From: Gemmatimonadota bacterium
Lineage (GTDB): Bacteria; ARS69
NCBI GenBank assembly: GCA_020431545.1
Contig: JAGQIB010000051.1
Location: 1-6,137 of the forward strand
Reading direction: 5' to 3'
Length of the DNA: 6,137 bases
Both the position numbers and the translations under genes were made by a program. Positions within the stretch are counted from its first letter, which is position 1. Every line of letters begins with the position of its first letter. The notes beneath the pieces are model-generated. The model searched no databases. It was not told the origin of the DNA and saw only the letters and a list, made by a program, of their open reading frames with translations. Positions 1 to 5,786 of the stretch are shown piece after piece.

Positions 1-1263
1 TTCCTCGCCGCCGGCCTGTTCCTCGCGCCCGCGGTGGGCGGCAAGGAGCCGCGTTTCCAGCGCCTCGGCGTCAACGTCCTGTTCGGCGCGCTCCTCGTCG
101 TCGTGCTCGGCTCGCTGGCGGGTGAATGGGCGGCAGTGCGCCAGCTCTTCGATCTCGACCTCTCCTTCTGGTTCGGCCACCAGGGCTACGAATATGTCGA
201 TCTCGGCCGGGTCTGGCAGATCGCCCTCTTCATCGGCCTCGGGCTGTGGCTCGTGCTCATGCTCCGCGCCCTGTGGCCCGCCCTGACGCGCAAGGACGAG
301 AGCCGCACCGTCGTGCTCCTCTTCACCGCCGCCACCGTCTGCATCGGCATGTTCTACGGCGCGGGCTTCTTCTACGGCGCCAAGACCCACCTCTCGGTCA
401 TGGAGTACTGGCGCTGGTGGGTCGTCCATCTCTGGGTCGAGGGGTTCTTCGAGGTCTTCGCCACCGCGGCGCTCGCATTCCTCTTTGCGAGATTCGGTCT
501 CGTCAAGCCGGTTCACGCGGGCGGGGCGGTGATCGCGTCGAGCGCGCTGTTCCTCCTCGGCGGGATTCCGGGAACGTTTCATCACCTGTACTTCAGCGGG
601 ACGCCCACGCCGATCATGGCGATCGGCGCGACGTTCAGCGCGCTCGAGGTCGTGCCGCTGGTGTTGATCGGGATCGAGGCGTTCCAGACGTACCGCCTGC
701 AGCGGGCCGCGCCCTGGATGCAACGCTACCGCTGGCCGATCCGGTTCTTCGTGGGCGTCGCATTCTGGAATCTCGTGGGAGCAGGCCTGTTCGGCTTCCT
801 CATCAACCCGCCGCTCGCGCTCTACTACATGCAGGGGCTCAACACGACCCCGGTGCACGCCCACACGGCTCTCTTCGGGGTGTACGGACTGCTCTCCCTC
901 GGCCTCGTGCTCATGGTGGCGCGGATGATGAGTCGGCGGGCCTGGAAGGAAGCCCATCTCGCCTACGCGTTCTGGGCGATGAACCTCGGACTGGCGCTGA
1001 TGGTCGGGCTCAGTCTGCTGCCGATCGGCCTCGCGCAGACCTGGGCGAGCGTGGAACACGGACTGTGGTACGCCCGGAGCGCGGACTTCCTCCAGCTCCC
1101 GATCATCAACGTGCTCCGCTGGCTTCGCGTCCTCGGGGACACCGTGTTCCTGACCGGCGTGGCATCCCTCGCCTGGTTCATGCTGGGGCTCGTGACCGGA
1201 AGGAGCCTGGAGCCCCGGCGGGAGACGACCGGAGCGGTCACCGCGAAGCCCGTGGCGGTCTGA
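1..1263 (+). CDS. norZ: Quinol-dependent nitric oxide reductase (qNOR/NorZ), C-terminal part, 5' end outside window
   Basis: This integral inner-membrane enzyme of the heme-copper oxidase superfamily reduces two NO to N2O with electrons from quinol, for denitrification or NO detoxification. The frame is open to the left edge, so 420 C-terminal residues are visible; whole qNORs are usually about 750-790. Residues here are counted from the window edge. The GHQGYEYVDLGR segment (59-70) is typical of the NorB/NorZ core. Expected metal-site residues are present: His143 and Glu147 in HLWVEG, the His194-His195 pair in GTFHH (FeB ligands in NorB), Glu216 in SALE, and His286/His288 in VHAH (heme b3 and heme b ligands). 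Many hydrophobic helices alternate with short loops, and a polar tail follows the last one. The cytochrome c-like N-terminal domain, which separates qNOR from cNOR, lies outside, so the qNOR choice rests on core sequence style. The gene converges on guaA. TGA stop; no frameshift seen. Confidence 0.93.
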   Translation, partial: FLAAGLFLAPAVGGKEPRFQRLGVNVLFGALLVVVLGSLAGEWAAVRQLFDLDLSFWFGHQGYEYVDLGRVWQIALFIGLGLWLVLMLRALWPALTRKDESRTVVLLFTAATVCIGMFYGAGFFYGAKTHLSVMEYWRWWVVHLWVEGFFEVFATAALAFLFARFGLVKPVHAGGAVIASSALFLLGGIPGTFHHLYFSGTPTPIMAIGATFSALEVVPLVLIGIEAFQTYRLQRAAPWMQRYRWPIRFFVGVAFWNLVGAGLFGFLINPPLALYYMQGLNTTPVHAHTALFGVYGLLSLGLVLMVARMMSRRAWKEAHLAYAFWAMNLGLALMVGLSLLPIGLAQTWASVEHGLWYARSADFLQLPIINVLRWLRVLGDTVFLTGVASLAWFMLGLVTGRSLEPRRETTGAVTAKPVAV

Positions 1264-1311
1264 CGGTCAAGGGACGCCGTCGCCGGGAGTCGCCGGATCG
1301 AGAGGTGAAGC

Positions 1312-1343
1312 GGACGGAGCTCGGGCCACCCCGGGCTCCGTCC
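1312..1343. terminator. GC-rich hairpin between convergent norZ and guaA, probable shared terminator
   Basis: Bases 1312-1325 (GGACGGAGCTCGGG) pair with 1330-1343 (CCCGGGCTCCGTCC) across a four-base loop CCAC. Read as + strand RNA the 14-pair stem is complete with one U-G wobble (1321 with 1334). Read as - strand RNA that position is an A-C mismatch, so the fold suits the norZ transcript slightly better. It lies 48 bases after the norZ stop and 2 bases after the guaA stop. No T-tract follows on either strand, so it is not a classic intrinsic terminator. It could act with Rho, by pausing, or as a 3'-end protective structure. The stem is seen directly; the termination role is inferred. Confidence 0.65.
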
Positions 1344-1345
1344 CG

Positions 1346-3172
1346 CTACTCCCACTCGATCGTGGCCGGGGGCTTCGTCGTCACGTCGATCGCCACGGCG
1401 CCGACCTCGTCGAACGCCATCAGCGCCGACGTGATCTCGCGCGCGCACTTCTCGCCGATCCACGCGGGACGCGCCGTCATCGCACGCTCGGAGTGCACGG
1501 GCCGCACGACCACGAGCTCGCGTCCGCGGCCGTCGAGCTTCAGCGGCACGAGCACGGTGGGACACTGCCACACGATCTTCATCAGGTCGTGTCGCTCGAG
1601 CGCCTGCATCACGATCGCGTCGAGCTCGCGCAGCAGGTCGAGCCGCTCGCGCGTGACGGTGGCGGGAACGAGCTCCGCCCGCTCCGGCCGCGTGTCGCTC
1701 AACTCGAACAGGCAGCGGTTGATACCTTGCACGTTCTTCGCGAGGGAGGTGGCGATCGCGGCGAGCCGGTCGTGGCCGGGGTTCTCGCCCACGAGCAGCA
1801 CGGGGTGTTCGTAGCTGCGCAGATCCGCCTTCACTCCGACCGACTTGACGGGCAGCGGCAGTCCGGTGAGACCCGTGCCCTCCAGCGCGTGCGCGATCTC
1901 GAGGCGCAGGCGGGATTCGTCGAAGTCCTCCGGCCGGCTCGCCGCCGCGACGCGGATCCCGAGGCCGGGGCCGGGGAACGGATGCCGGTCGATGCTCGCG
2001 GGATCGAGACCGAGCGCCTTGCCGAGCTCGCGCACCTCCACCTTGTACAGGTCGGCGAGCGGCTCCACCACGCGCCCTTCCGCGATCATCTGCTGCACGA
2101 GAGGCACGCGGTTGTGGTGCGTCTTGATGACGTCGGCGCGCTTCGTGCCGCCGGTCTCGATCGTATCCGGGTAGATCGTCCCCTGACCGAGCAGCGCGTT
2201 CGACAGATCGAGCTTCTTCGCCTCGCGCTCGAACACGGCGATGAACGTATCGCCGATCGCCTTGCGCTTCGCCTCGGGCTCCGTGAGTCCCTCGAGGGCC
2301 GCGAGGAACTCGGCCGACGCATCCACGACGTTCAGACACGGGCCGAGTCCGAGCGACTCGAGATTGCGCTTCACGCCCGCGCTCTCGTCCTTGCGCATCA
2401 GGCCGTTGTCGATGTGGAGCAGACGCAGGCGATCCGGGCCGATCGCCTTCAGGAACAGCAGCGCCGCCACCGACGAGTCCACGCCGCCGGACGCGAGCAA
2501 CAGCACGTTGCGGTCGCCGACTTCCTTGCGGACCGCCGCCGCGCGCTCCTCCACCTGGTCGCCGACCTTCCACTCCGTGCGGATGTCGCAGATCTCGCGC
2601 ACGAAGTTCTCGAAGATCCGCGGGCCGCACAGCGTGTCATCCACCTCGGGGTGGAACTGCAGCCCGTACCAGCGCCGGTCTTCGCACGCGATGGCCGCGT
2701 TCCGGTGCGCCGAGATCTCGTCCACGCCGCCGACCGACATGCCGATCTCGGTGAAGCCATCCCCGATCGAGGTGACGGTGTCGCCGTGGCTCATCCACAC
2801 CTGCTCCTCGGGACCGAGGCCGGCGAAGAGAGGCGAGTCGTTCACGATCTTGAGCTTGGCGGCGCCGTACTCGCGCTTCGTGTGCTCCACCCGGCCGCCG
2901 CCGGCCTTCGCGATCTCCTGGTGCCCGAAGCAGAATCCGAGCACGGGAACGCCGAGCTCGAGAACGTCGCGGCTCCAGTCCGAATCGGCGTCGAACGCGG
3001 AGAGAGCCGGACTGCCGGAAAGCACGAGTCCGCGGTAGTCACGGAAGGTGTCCGCCGGGTCGTCCGGGTCGCGGATCTCCGCGTGGACGCCCAGCGCACG
3101 GATCTTGGTGGCGATGAGGTGCACGTACTGGCCGCCGAAGTCGAGGACGGCGATCGAGTCTTTGGGTTTCAT
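1346..3172 (-). CDS. guaA: GMP synthase (glutamine-hydrolysing), long form with extra C-terminal module
   Basis: This cytosolic enzyme catalyses the last step of GMP synthesis: XMP + ATP + glutamine to GMP + AMP + PPi + glutamate. The 608-residue product has an N-terminal class I glutamine amidotransferase (about 5-195) with nucleophile Cys81 in GFCFGHQ and His174/Glu176 in FHPEV. The ATP-pyrophosphatase domain (about 205-400) follows, with PP-loop SGGVDSS at 228-234 and HPFPGPGLGIRV at 397-408. The C-terminal dimerisation region ends in the signature TKPPATIEWE. Bacterial GuaA is usually about 510-525 residues. The excess is a segment of about 90 residues (409-505) carrying LPVKSVGVKADLRSYE (440-455), so the dimerisation region looks duplicated as in eukaryotic GMPS. 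ATG at 3172 was chosen because MKPKDSIAVLDFGGQY is the normal family N-terminus; the frame stays open to 3298 but that extension is low-complexity and unlike the family. No Shine-Dalgarno precedes it. guaB is not in view. Confidence 0.97.
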   Translation of the reverse strand: MKPKDSIAVLDFGGQYVHLIATKIRALGVHAEIRDPDDPADTFRDYRGLVLSGSPALSAFDADSDWSRDVLELGVPVLGFCFGHQEIAKAGGGRVEHTKREYGAAKLKIVNDSPLFAGLGPEEQVWMSHGDTVTSIGDGFTEIGMSVGGVDEISAHRNAAIACEDRRWYGLQFHPEVDDTLCGPRIFENFVREICDIRTEWKVGDQVEERAAAVRKEVGDRNVLLLASGGVDSSVAALLFLKAIGPDRLRLLHIDNGLMRKDESAGVKRNLESLGLGPCLNVVDASAEFLAALEGLTEPEAKRKAIGDTFIAVFEREAKKLDLSNALLGQGTIYPDTIETGGTKRADVIKTHHNRVPLVQQMIAEGRVVEPLADLYKVEVRELGKALGLDPASIDRHPFPGPGLGIRVAAASRPEDFDESRLRLEIAHALEGTGLTGLPLPVKSVGVKADLRSYEHPVLLVGENPGHDRLAAIATSLAKNVQGINRCLFELSDTRPERAELVPATVTRERLDLLRELDAIVMQALERHDLMKIVWQCPTVLVPLKLDGRGRELVVVRPVHSERAMTARPAWIGEKCAREITSALMAFDEVGAVAIDVTTKPPATIEWE

Positions 3173-3179
3173 GCGGGGC

Positions 3180-3208
3180 AATATAGGGGGCGGGCGGCCG
3201 GGTGTCAC
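3180..3208 (-). promoter_or_regulatory. Sigma-70-like promoter of guaA, probably leaderless
   Basis: On the minus strand, GTGACA (3208-3203, five of six match TTGACA) and TATATT (3185-3180, five of six match TATAAT) are separated by exactly 17 bases. Seven bases (GCCCCGC) then lead to the A of the guaA ATG at 3172, which is the expected initiation distance. No Shine-Dalgarno-like purine tract lies between, consistent with a leaderless transcript. The AT-rich -10 stands out in a very GC-rich surrounding. Hexamers and spacing are seen; promoter activity and the leaderless start are inferred. Confidence 0.65.
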
Positions 3209-3381
3209 GCCCCGGGCGGAACAGGCCGCTGCGGGGCCGCCGTGTTCATCCTGGGGCACTTCCCCGACATGGCGAGCTGCTCGAGTTCGAATTCGCACGC
3301 CGGGACGTCCTCGCGAGGGCGCACCGCCGCTCGATTCTCCGCCGCCGTTCGGGCGGGGCGGTAGCGCGGGACCTCGATCCC

Positions 3382-3411
3382 TTGAATCTCGTTGATCGAC
3401 GTTGTTACACT
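3382..3411 (+). promoter_or_regulatory. Candidate promoter of the beta-helix gene pair
   Basis: TTGAAT (3382-3387, four of six to the -35 consensus) and TACACT (3406-3411, four of six to the -10) are 18 bases apart. TGT directly before the -10 (3403-3405) gives an extended -10 form. Transcription would begin near 3418, leaving a leader of about 77 bases before the GTG at 3495. The match is moderate and the wider region is comparatively AT-rich for this window. This is an inference from sequence alone. Confidence 0.4.
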
Positions 3412-3484
3412 CCGAGGATCGATGGCTCGCCGACGGTCATCGCGTCCGATCCTACTCCGCCCCGCGCCCCGTATCCCGACGATC

Positions 3485-3488
3485 GGAG
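3485..3488 (+). promoter_or_regulatory. Ribosome binding site that fixes the GTG start of the first beta-helix gene
   Basis: GGAG lies six bases before GTG at 3495, and the translation from there begins with a normal signal peptide (VKFGFGTFLTALLALSS, first residue fMet). The frame upstream to 3402 encodes a charged stretch that would bury the signal peptide, so the GTG is preferred. The last three bases of a complementary heptamer (see findings) overlap this site. Confidence 0.7.
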
Positions 3489-3494
3489 ATCCGC

Positions 3495-4628
3495 GTGAAG
3501 TTCGGCTTCGGCACTTTCCTTACCGCACTGCTCGCTCTCTCATCCGGTGGGCCGGCGACCGCCACGACCTACTTTCTGAGTCCGGACGGCACCGGCGATT
3601 TCCCCACGATCGCGGCCGCAATCACTGCCGCCGTCGACGGCGACGTCATCGTCCTCTCCGATGGCGTCTACTCCGGCGGCGGAAACTCCTCGCCTCAGTC
3701 GACCAAGGAGATCGAACTGCGCTCGGCGAACGGGCCGGGAATGTGTGAGATCCACGGCACCTCCACGTGGCGTGGAACACTCGACGGCCTCACGTTCGTC
3801 AATCCCCCGGTGCCCCTGGCCATCCGCTCCGGGACGATCCGGAACTGCGTCATCGTCGGTGGCGGCGAGGGCGGCCTGGAGACGCGCTACGACTGCGTCG
3901 TGGAGAATGTCACCGTGCGCGACGGCGGACAGCCGGCGATCGCGTGCTTCTGGGGATTCCCCACTCTCACCGGGTGCACGATCGAGTCCAACGCTCCCAC
4001 CAACACCACGGGGCCCGGCACTTTGACGCTCGCACGAACGAACGCCACGATCGAGGACTGCCGGATCGCTGGCAACCGCGCCTACCGAGCGGGCGGAATC
4101 AACGGCTACGTCAGCACCGCGGTGATCCGGGGATGCACGATCGTCGGCAACGAGGGGAAGGACGCGGGGGGCGTCCGTCTCGGCCGGAATTCCCAGGCAA
4201 CGATCGAGCAGTCGACGATCGCGAACAACCGGGGAGACGATACGGACAGCGCAGACGGCGCGTTCGTGCACGACGCCGGGAGCTTGACCCTGTCCCGCTC
4301 CATCGTGTGGTCGGGGTGTGGAAACTCGGTGTTCGCGGTCGGATCGGGAACGGTCGATGTCACGTGCAGCGACGTGTCGCCGATCACCGATCCCGGTTCC
4401 GGCACGATCACGCTCGCCGCGGACGTCATCTCGCTCGACCCGCTTTTCTGCGCGCCGGAGGATTGCCTCAACACTCCGACCGGCGGCGGCATCTACGCGC
4501 TCGACGTCGGCTCCCCCGCCGTGGCTCAGACGTGCGGCGCGATGGGCTCGCTCGGGGTCGTGTGTGGCACCGGAGTCGAGGAACTCGAGTCCATGCCCTG
4601 GAGCCGCCTCAAGACCCTGCATCGATGA
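3495..4628 (+). CDS. Secreted right-handed parallel beta-helix protein, copy 1
   Basis: This is a 377-residue protein predicted to be exported by Sec. The signal peptide spans 1-23, with a likely cleavage after ATA (A23|T24). The mature part opens with TYFLSPDGTGDFPTI (25-39) and a hydrophobic rung ending DGVYSGGGN, a common entry to pectin-lyase-like beta-helices. Rungs follow, for example TIRNCVIVGG (114-123), TLTGCTIESN (157-166), TIEDCRIAGN (185-194), VIRGCTIVGN (210-219) and TIEQSTIANN (237-246). Then come SIVWSGCGN and LDPLFCAPEDC, usual at the end of such helices. Thirteen cysteines occur in the mature part, several stacked at the same rung position. The C-terminus is the tail PWSRLKTLHR. 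I see no catalytic set of a known polysaccharide lyase, so the function is unknown: surface binding, adhesion or a carbohydrate-active role are all possible. It is followed after 30 bases by a paralogue (copy 2) and is probably co-transcribed with it. Confidence 0.88.
   Translation: MKFGFGTFLTALLALSSGGPATATTYFLSPDGTGDFPTIAAAITAAVDGDVIVLSDGVYSGGGNSSPQSTKEIELRSANGPGMCEIHGTSTWRGTLDGLTFVNPPVPLAIRSGTIRNCVIVGGGEGGLETRYDCVVENVTVRDGGQPAIACFWGFPTLTGCTIESNAPTNTTGPGTLTLARTNATIEDCRIAGNRAYRAGGINGYVSTAVIRGCTIVGNEGKDAGGVRLGRNSQATIEQSTIANNRGDDTDSADGAFVHDAGSLTLSRSIVWSGCGNSVFAVGSGTVDVTCSDVSPITDPGSGTITLAADVISLDPLFCAPEDCLNTPTGGGIYALDVGSPAVAQTCGAMGSLGVVCGTGVEELESMPWSRLKTLHR
4360..4472 (+). repeat. Near-identical DNA block shared by the two beta-helix genes, copy 1
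   Basis: This 113-base segment matches 5518-5630 without gaps. By hand count it has five differences, four of them synonymous, and includes identical runs of 31 and 46 bases. It encodes TCSDVSPITDPG to CAPEDCLN in copy 1. Flanking coding sequence differs much more at synonymous sites, so the block may mark gene conversion or unusually recent exchange. Confidence 0.8.
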
Positions 4629-4648
4629 CACTGTTCCCCGGATGGTCT

Positions 4649-4652
4649 GGAG
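4649..4652 (+). promoter_or_regulatory. Ribosome binding site of the second beta-helix gene
   Basis: GGAG lies six bases before ATG at 4659, the same motif and spacing as in the upstream paralogue. It sits in the 30-base gap after the TGA at 4626-4628. No promoter or terminator is visible in that gap, which supports co-transcription. Confidence 0.75.
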
Positions 4653-4658
4653 ACTTCC

Positions 4659-5786
4659 ATGCGACTCGCCTCAGCGATTTCGTTCATTGCGTGTGTTGTA
4701 CTGGTGGCGTCGCGCCTGGCCGGCGCCACGACCTATCATCTGAACGCCGATGGAACCGGTGACTTCCCCACGATCGCCGACGCGGCCGCCGTCGTCGTGG
4801 ACGGCGATGTCATTCTCCTTGCAGACGGTGTCTACTCCGGACCCGGGAACACGTTGGCGGCCTCGGTCCGGGAGGTCGAGCTGCGCTCGGAGAGCGGCCG
4901 GCCGGGGAACTGCGAGATTCACGGCCGCGCGGTGTGGCGGGGGTTGATCGACGGCATCCGTTTCGTCGACCCTCCGGTTCCGGTCAACCTCCGCAACGCC
5001 ACGATCCGGAACTGCGAGATCGTGGGCGGCCCACAGGGCGGACTGGTGATGCTCTACGATTGCGTGGCGGAGAACGTCTCGGTGCGAGATGGCGGTCAAC
5101 CGGCGGTGGAGTGCTACCTCGGATTCCCCACGATCACGGGATGCACGATCGAATCCAACGCTCCCATCGCGACGAGCTCATTCGCGACCCTCAACCTGCA
5201 CGCCGCGAGCGGCACGATCGAGAACTGCCGGATCGCCGGGAACCGGGCCCGGTATGTCGGCGGGATCAATGCCTACCGCAGCACGACTTCGGTGCGCGGC
5301 TGCACGATCGTCGGAAACGAAGGCGATCAGGCGGGCGGCCTCCGCGCCGGTGCCGAGGGACAGGCGTCGATCGAGGAATGCACGATCGCGAACAACCGGG
5401 GCGGCTTCGCCGATGGCGTGCTCACGGATTACCTCGGCTCGATCGCCGTCTCGCATTCCATCGTGTGGTCGGACTGCGGGAATTCCACGCTTGCGGGCAA
5501 CGGCAGCTCCATCGACATCACGTGCAGCGACGTGTCGCCGATCACCGACCCCGGCGCCGGCACGATCACGCTCGCCGCGGACGTCATCTCGCTCGACCCG
5601 CTGTTCTGCGCGCCGGAGGATTGCCTGAACGCGCCGACCGCCGGCGGCACGTACACGCTCGACTCCGGCTCCCCCGCTGTCGCTCAGGCGTGCGGCGCGA
5701 TGGGATCTCTCGGAGTCGTGTGCGGAACCGGGGTCGGGGAACTCGATTCCCTGCCCTGGAGTCGGATCAAGGCGCTCCACCGCTAG
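4659..5786 (+). CDS. Secreted right-handed parallel beta-helix protein, copy 2
   Basis: This 375-residue tandem paralogue of the gene before it aligns along its whole length with only a few one- or two-residue gaps. The signal peptide is residues 1-23 (MRLASAISFIACVVLVASRL, cleavage likely at AGA|T24). TYHLNADGTGDFPTI (25-39) starts the mature chain. Beta-helix rungs include TIRNCEIVGG, TITGCTIESN, TIENCRIAGN, SVRGCTIVGN and SIEECTIANN. The helix end carries SIVWSDCGN and LDPLFCAPEDC, followed by the tail PWSRIKALHR. The mature chain has 14 cysteines: Cys241 fills the rung position that is Ser in copy 1. Cys12 is inside the signal peptide, in FIAC, and is a poor lipobox. The 3' end overlaps the convergent exbD-type gene by 20 bases. 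Function is unknown; the fold suggests a secreted or surface protein that may bind or process glycans, without recognised catalytic residues. Confidence 0.88.
   Translation: MRLASAISFIACVVLVASRLAGATTYHLNADGTGDFPTIADAAAVVVDGDVILLADGVYSGPGNTLAASVREVELRSESGRPGNCEIHGRAVWRGLIDGIRFVDPPVPVNLRNATIRNCEIVGGPQGGLVMLYDCVAENVSVRDGGQPAVECYLGFPTITGCTIESNAPIATSSFATLNLHAASGTIENCRIAGNRARYVGGINAYRSTTSVRGCTIVGNEGDQAGGLRAGAEGQASIEECTIANNRGGFADGVLTDYLGSIAVSHSIVWSDCGNSTLAGNGSSIDITCSDVSPITDPGAGTITLAADVISLDPLFCAPEDCLNAPTAGGTYTLDSGSPAVAQACGAMGSLGVVCGTGVGELDSLPWSRIKALHR
5518..5630 (+). repeat. Near-identical DNA block shared by the two beta-helix genes, copy 2
   Basis: This is the partner of 4360-4472 at an offset of 1158 bases, within the 3' third of the second paralogue. 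It encodes the last helix coil and the LDPLFCAPEDC motif. Differences between the two copies are concentrated outside this block. Confidence 0.8.

Larger units (their letters stand above)
3173..3494. other. Divergent intergenic region between guaA and the beta-helix operon
   Basis: This stretch of 322 bases has no supported gene. Its left end carries the guaA promoter (3180-3208) and its right part a candidate promoter (3382-3411) and leader for the beta-helix operon. Between them, 3209-3381 shows only GC-rich sequence with short inverted repeats, such as CCGCC/GGCGG around 3343-3357, and nothing I can assign. Open frames crossing the region on the + strand look like antisense or read-through frames typical of high GC content. 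Confidence 0.6.

Noticed and set aside
963..2630. Long minus-strand frame crossing norZ and guaA
   Set aside because: It spans the 3' ends of two real genes in another frame and has an extreme Arg/Ala/Gly composition; no domain is recognisable.
3285..3294. GTTCGAATTC, like a tRNA T-loop
   Set aside because: The flanking bases do not form a T-stem, and no anticodon or acceptor arms can be found around it.
3173..3298. N-terminal extension of guaA to an upstream start at 3298
   Set aside because: The extra 42 residues resemble no GuaA N-terminus and would be translated through the promoter; the ATG at 3172 gives the normal family start.
1493..3364. Long open frame on the + strand opposite guaA (over 600 codons)
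   Set aside because: It is antisense to a clearly recognised guaA, has no family features, and is rich in Arg, Ala, His and Glu as expected for a shadow frame in high-GC DNA.
3422..3748. Alternative ATG at 3422 with a GAGG four bases upstream, opening a frame into the beta-helix gene
   Set aside because: The product is Arg-rich without motifs and runs out of frame across the signal peptide of the real gene. A short leader peptide role cannot be excluded but nothing supports it.
3540..4631. Minus-strand frames opposite both beta-helix genes (3540-4631 and 5178-5882)
   Set aside because: They appear at matching places in both paralogues because the DNA is duplicated, with no recognisable domains; they are shadows of the + strand genes.
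4686..4697. Possible lipobox (FIAC, Cys12) in the second beta-helix protein
   Set aside because: The -3 residue is Phe, the hydrophobic stretch before Cys is too short, and a clean signal peptidase I site (AGA|T) follows at residue 23, matching the paralogue.
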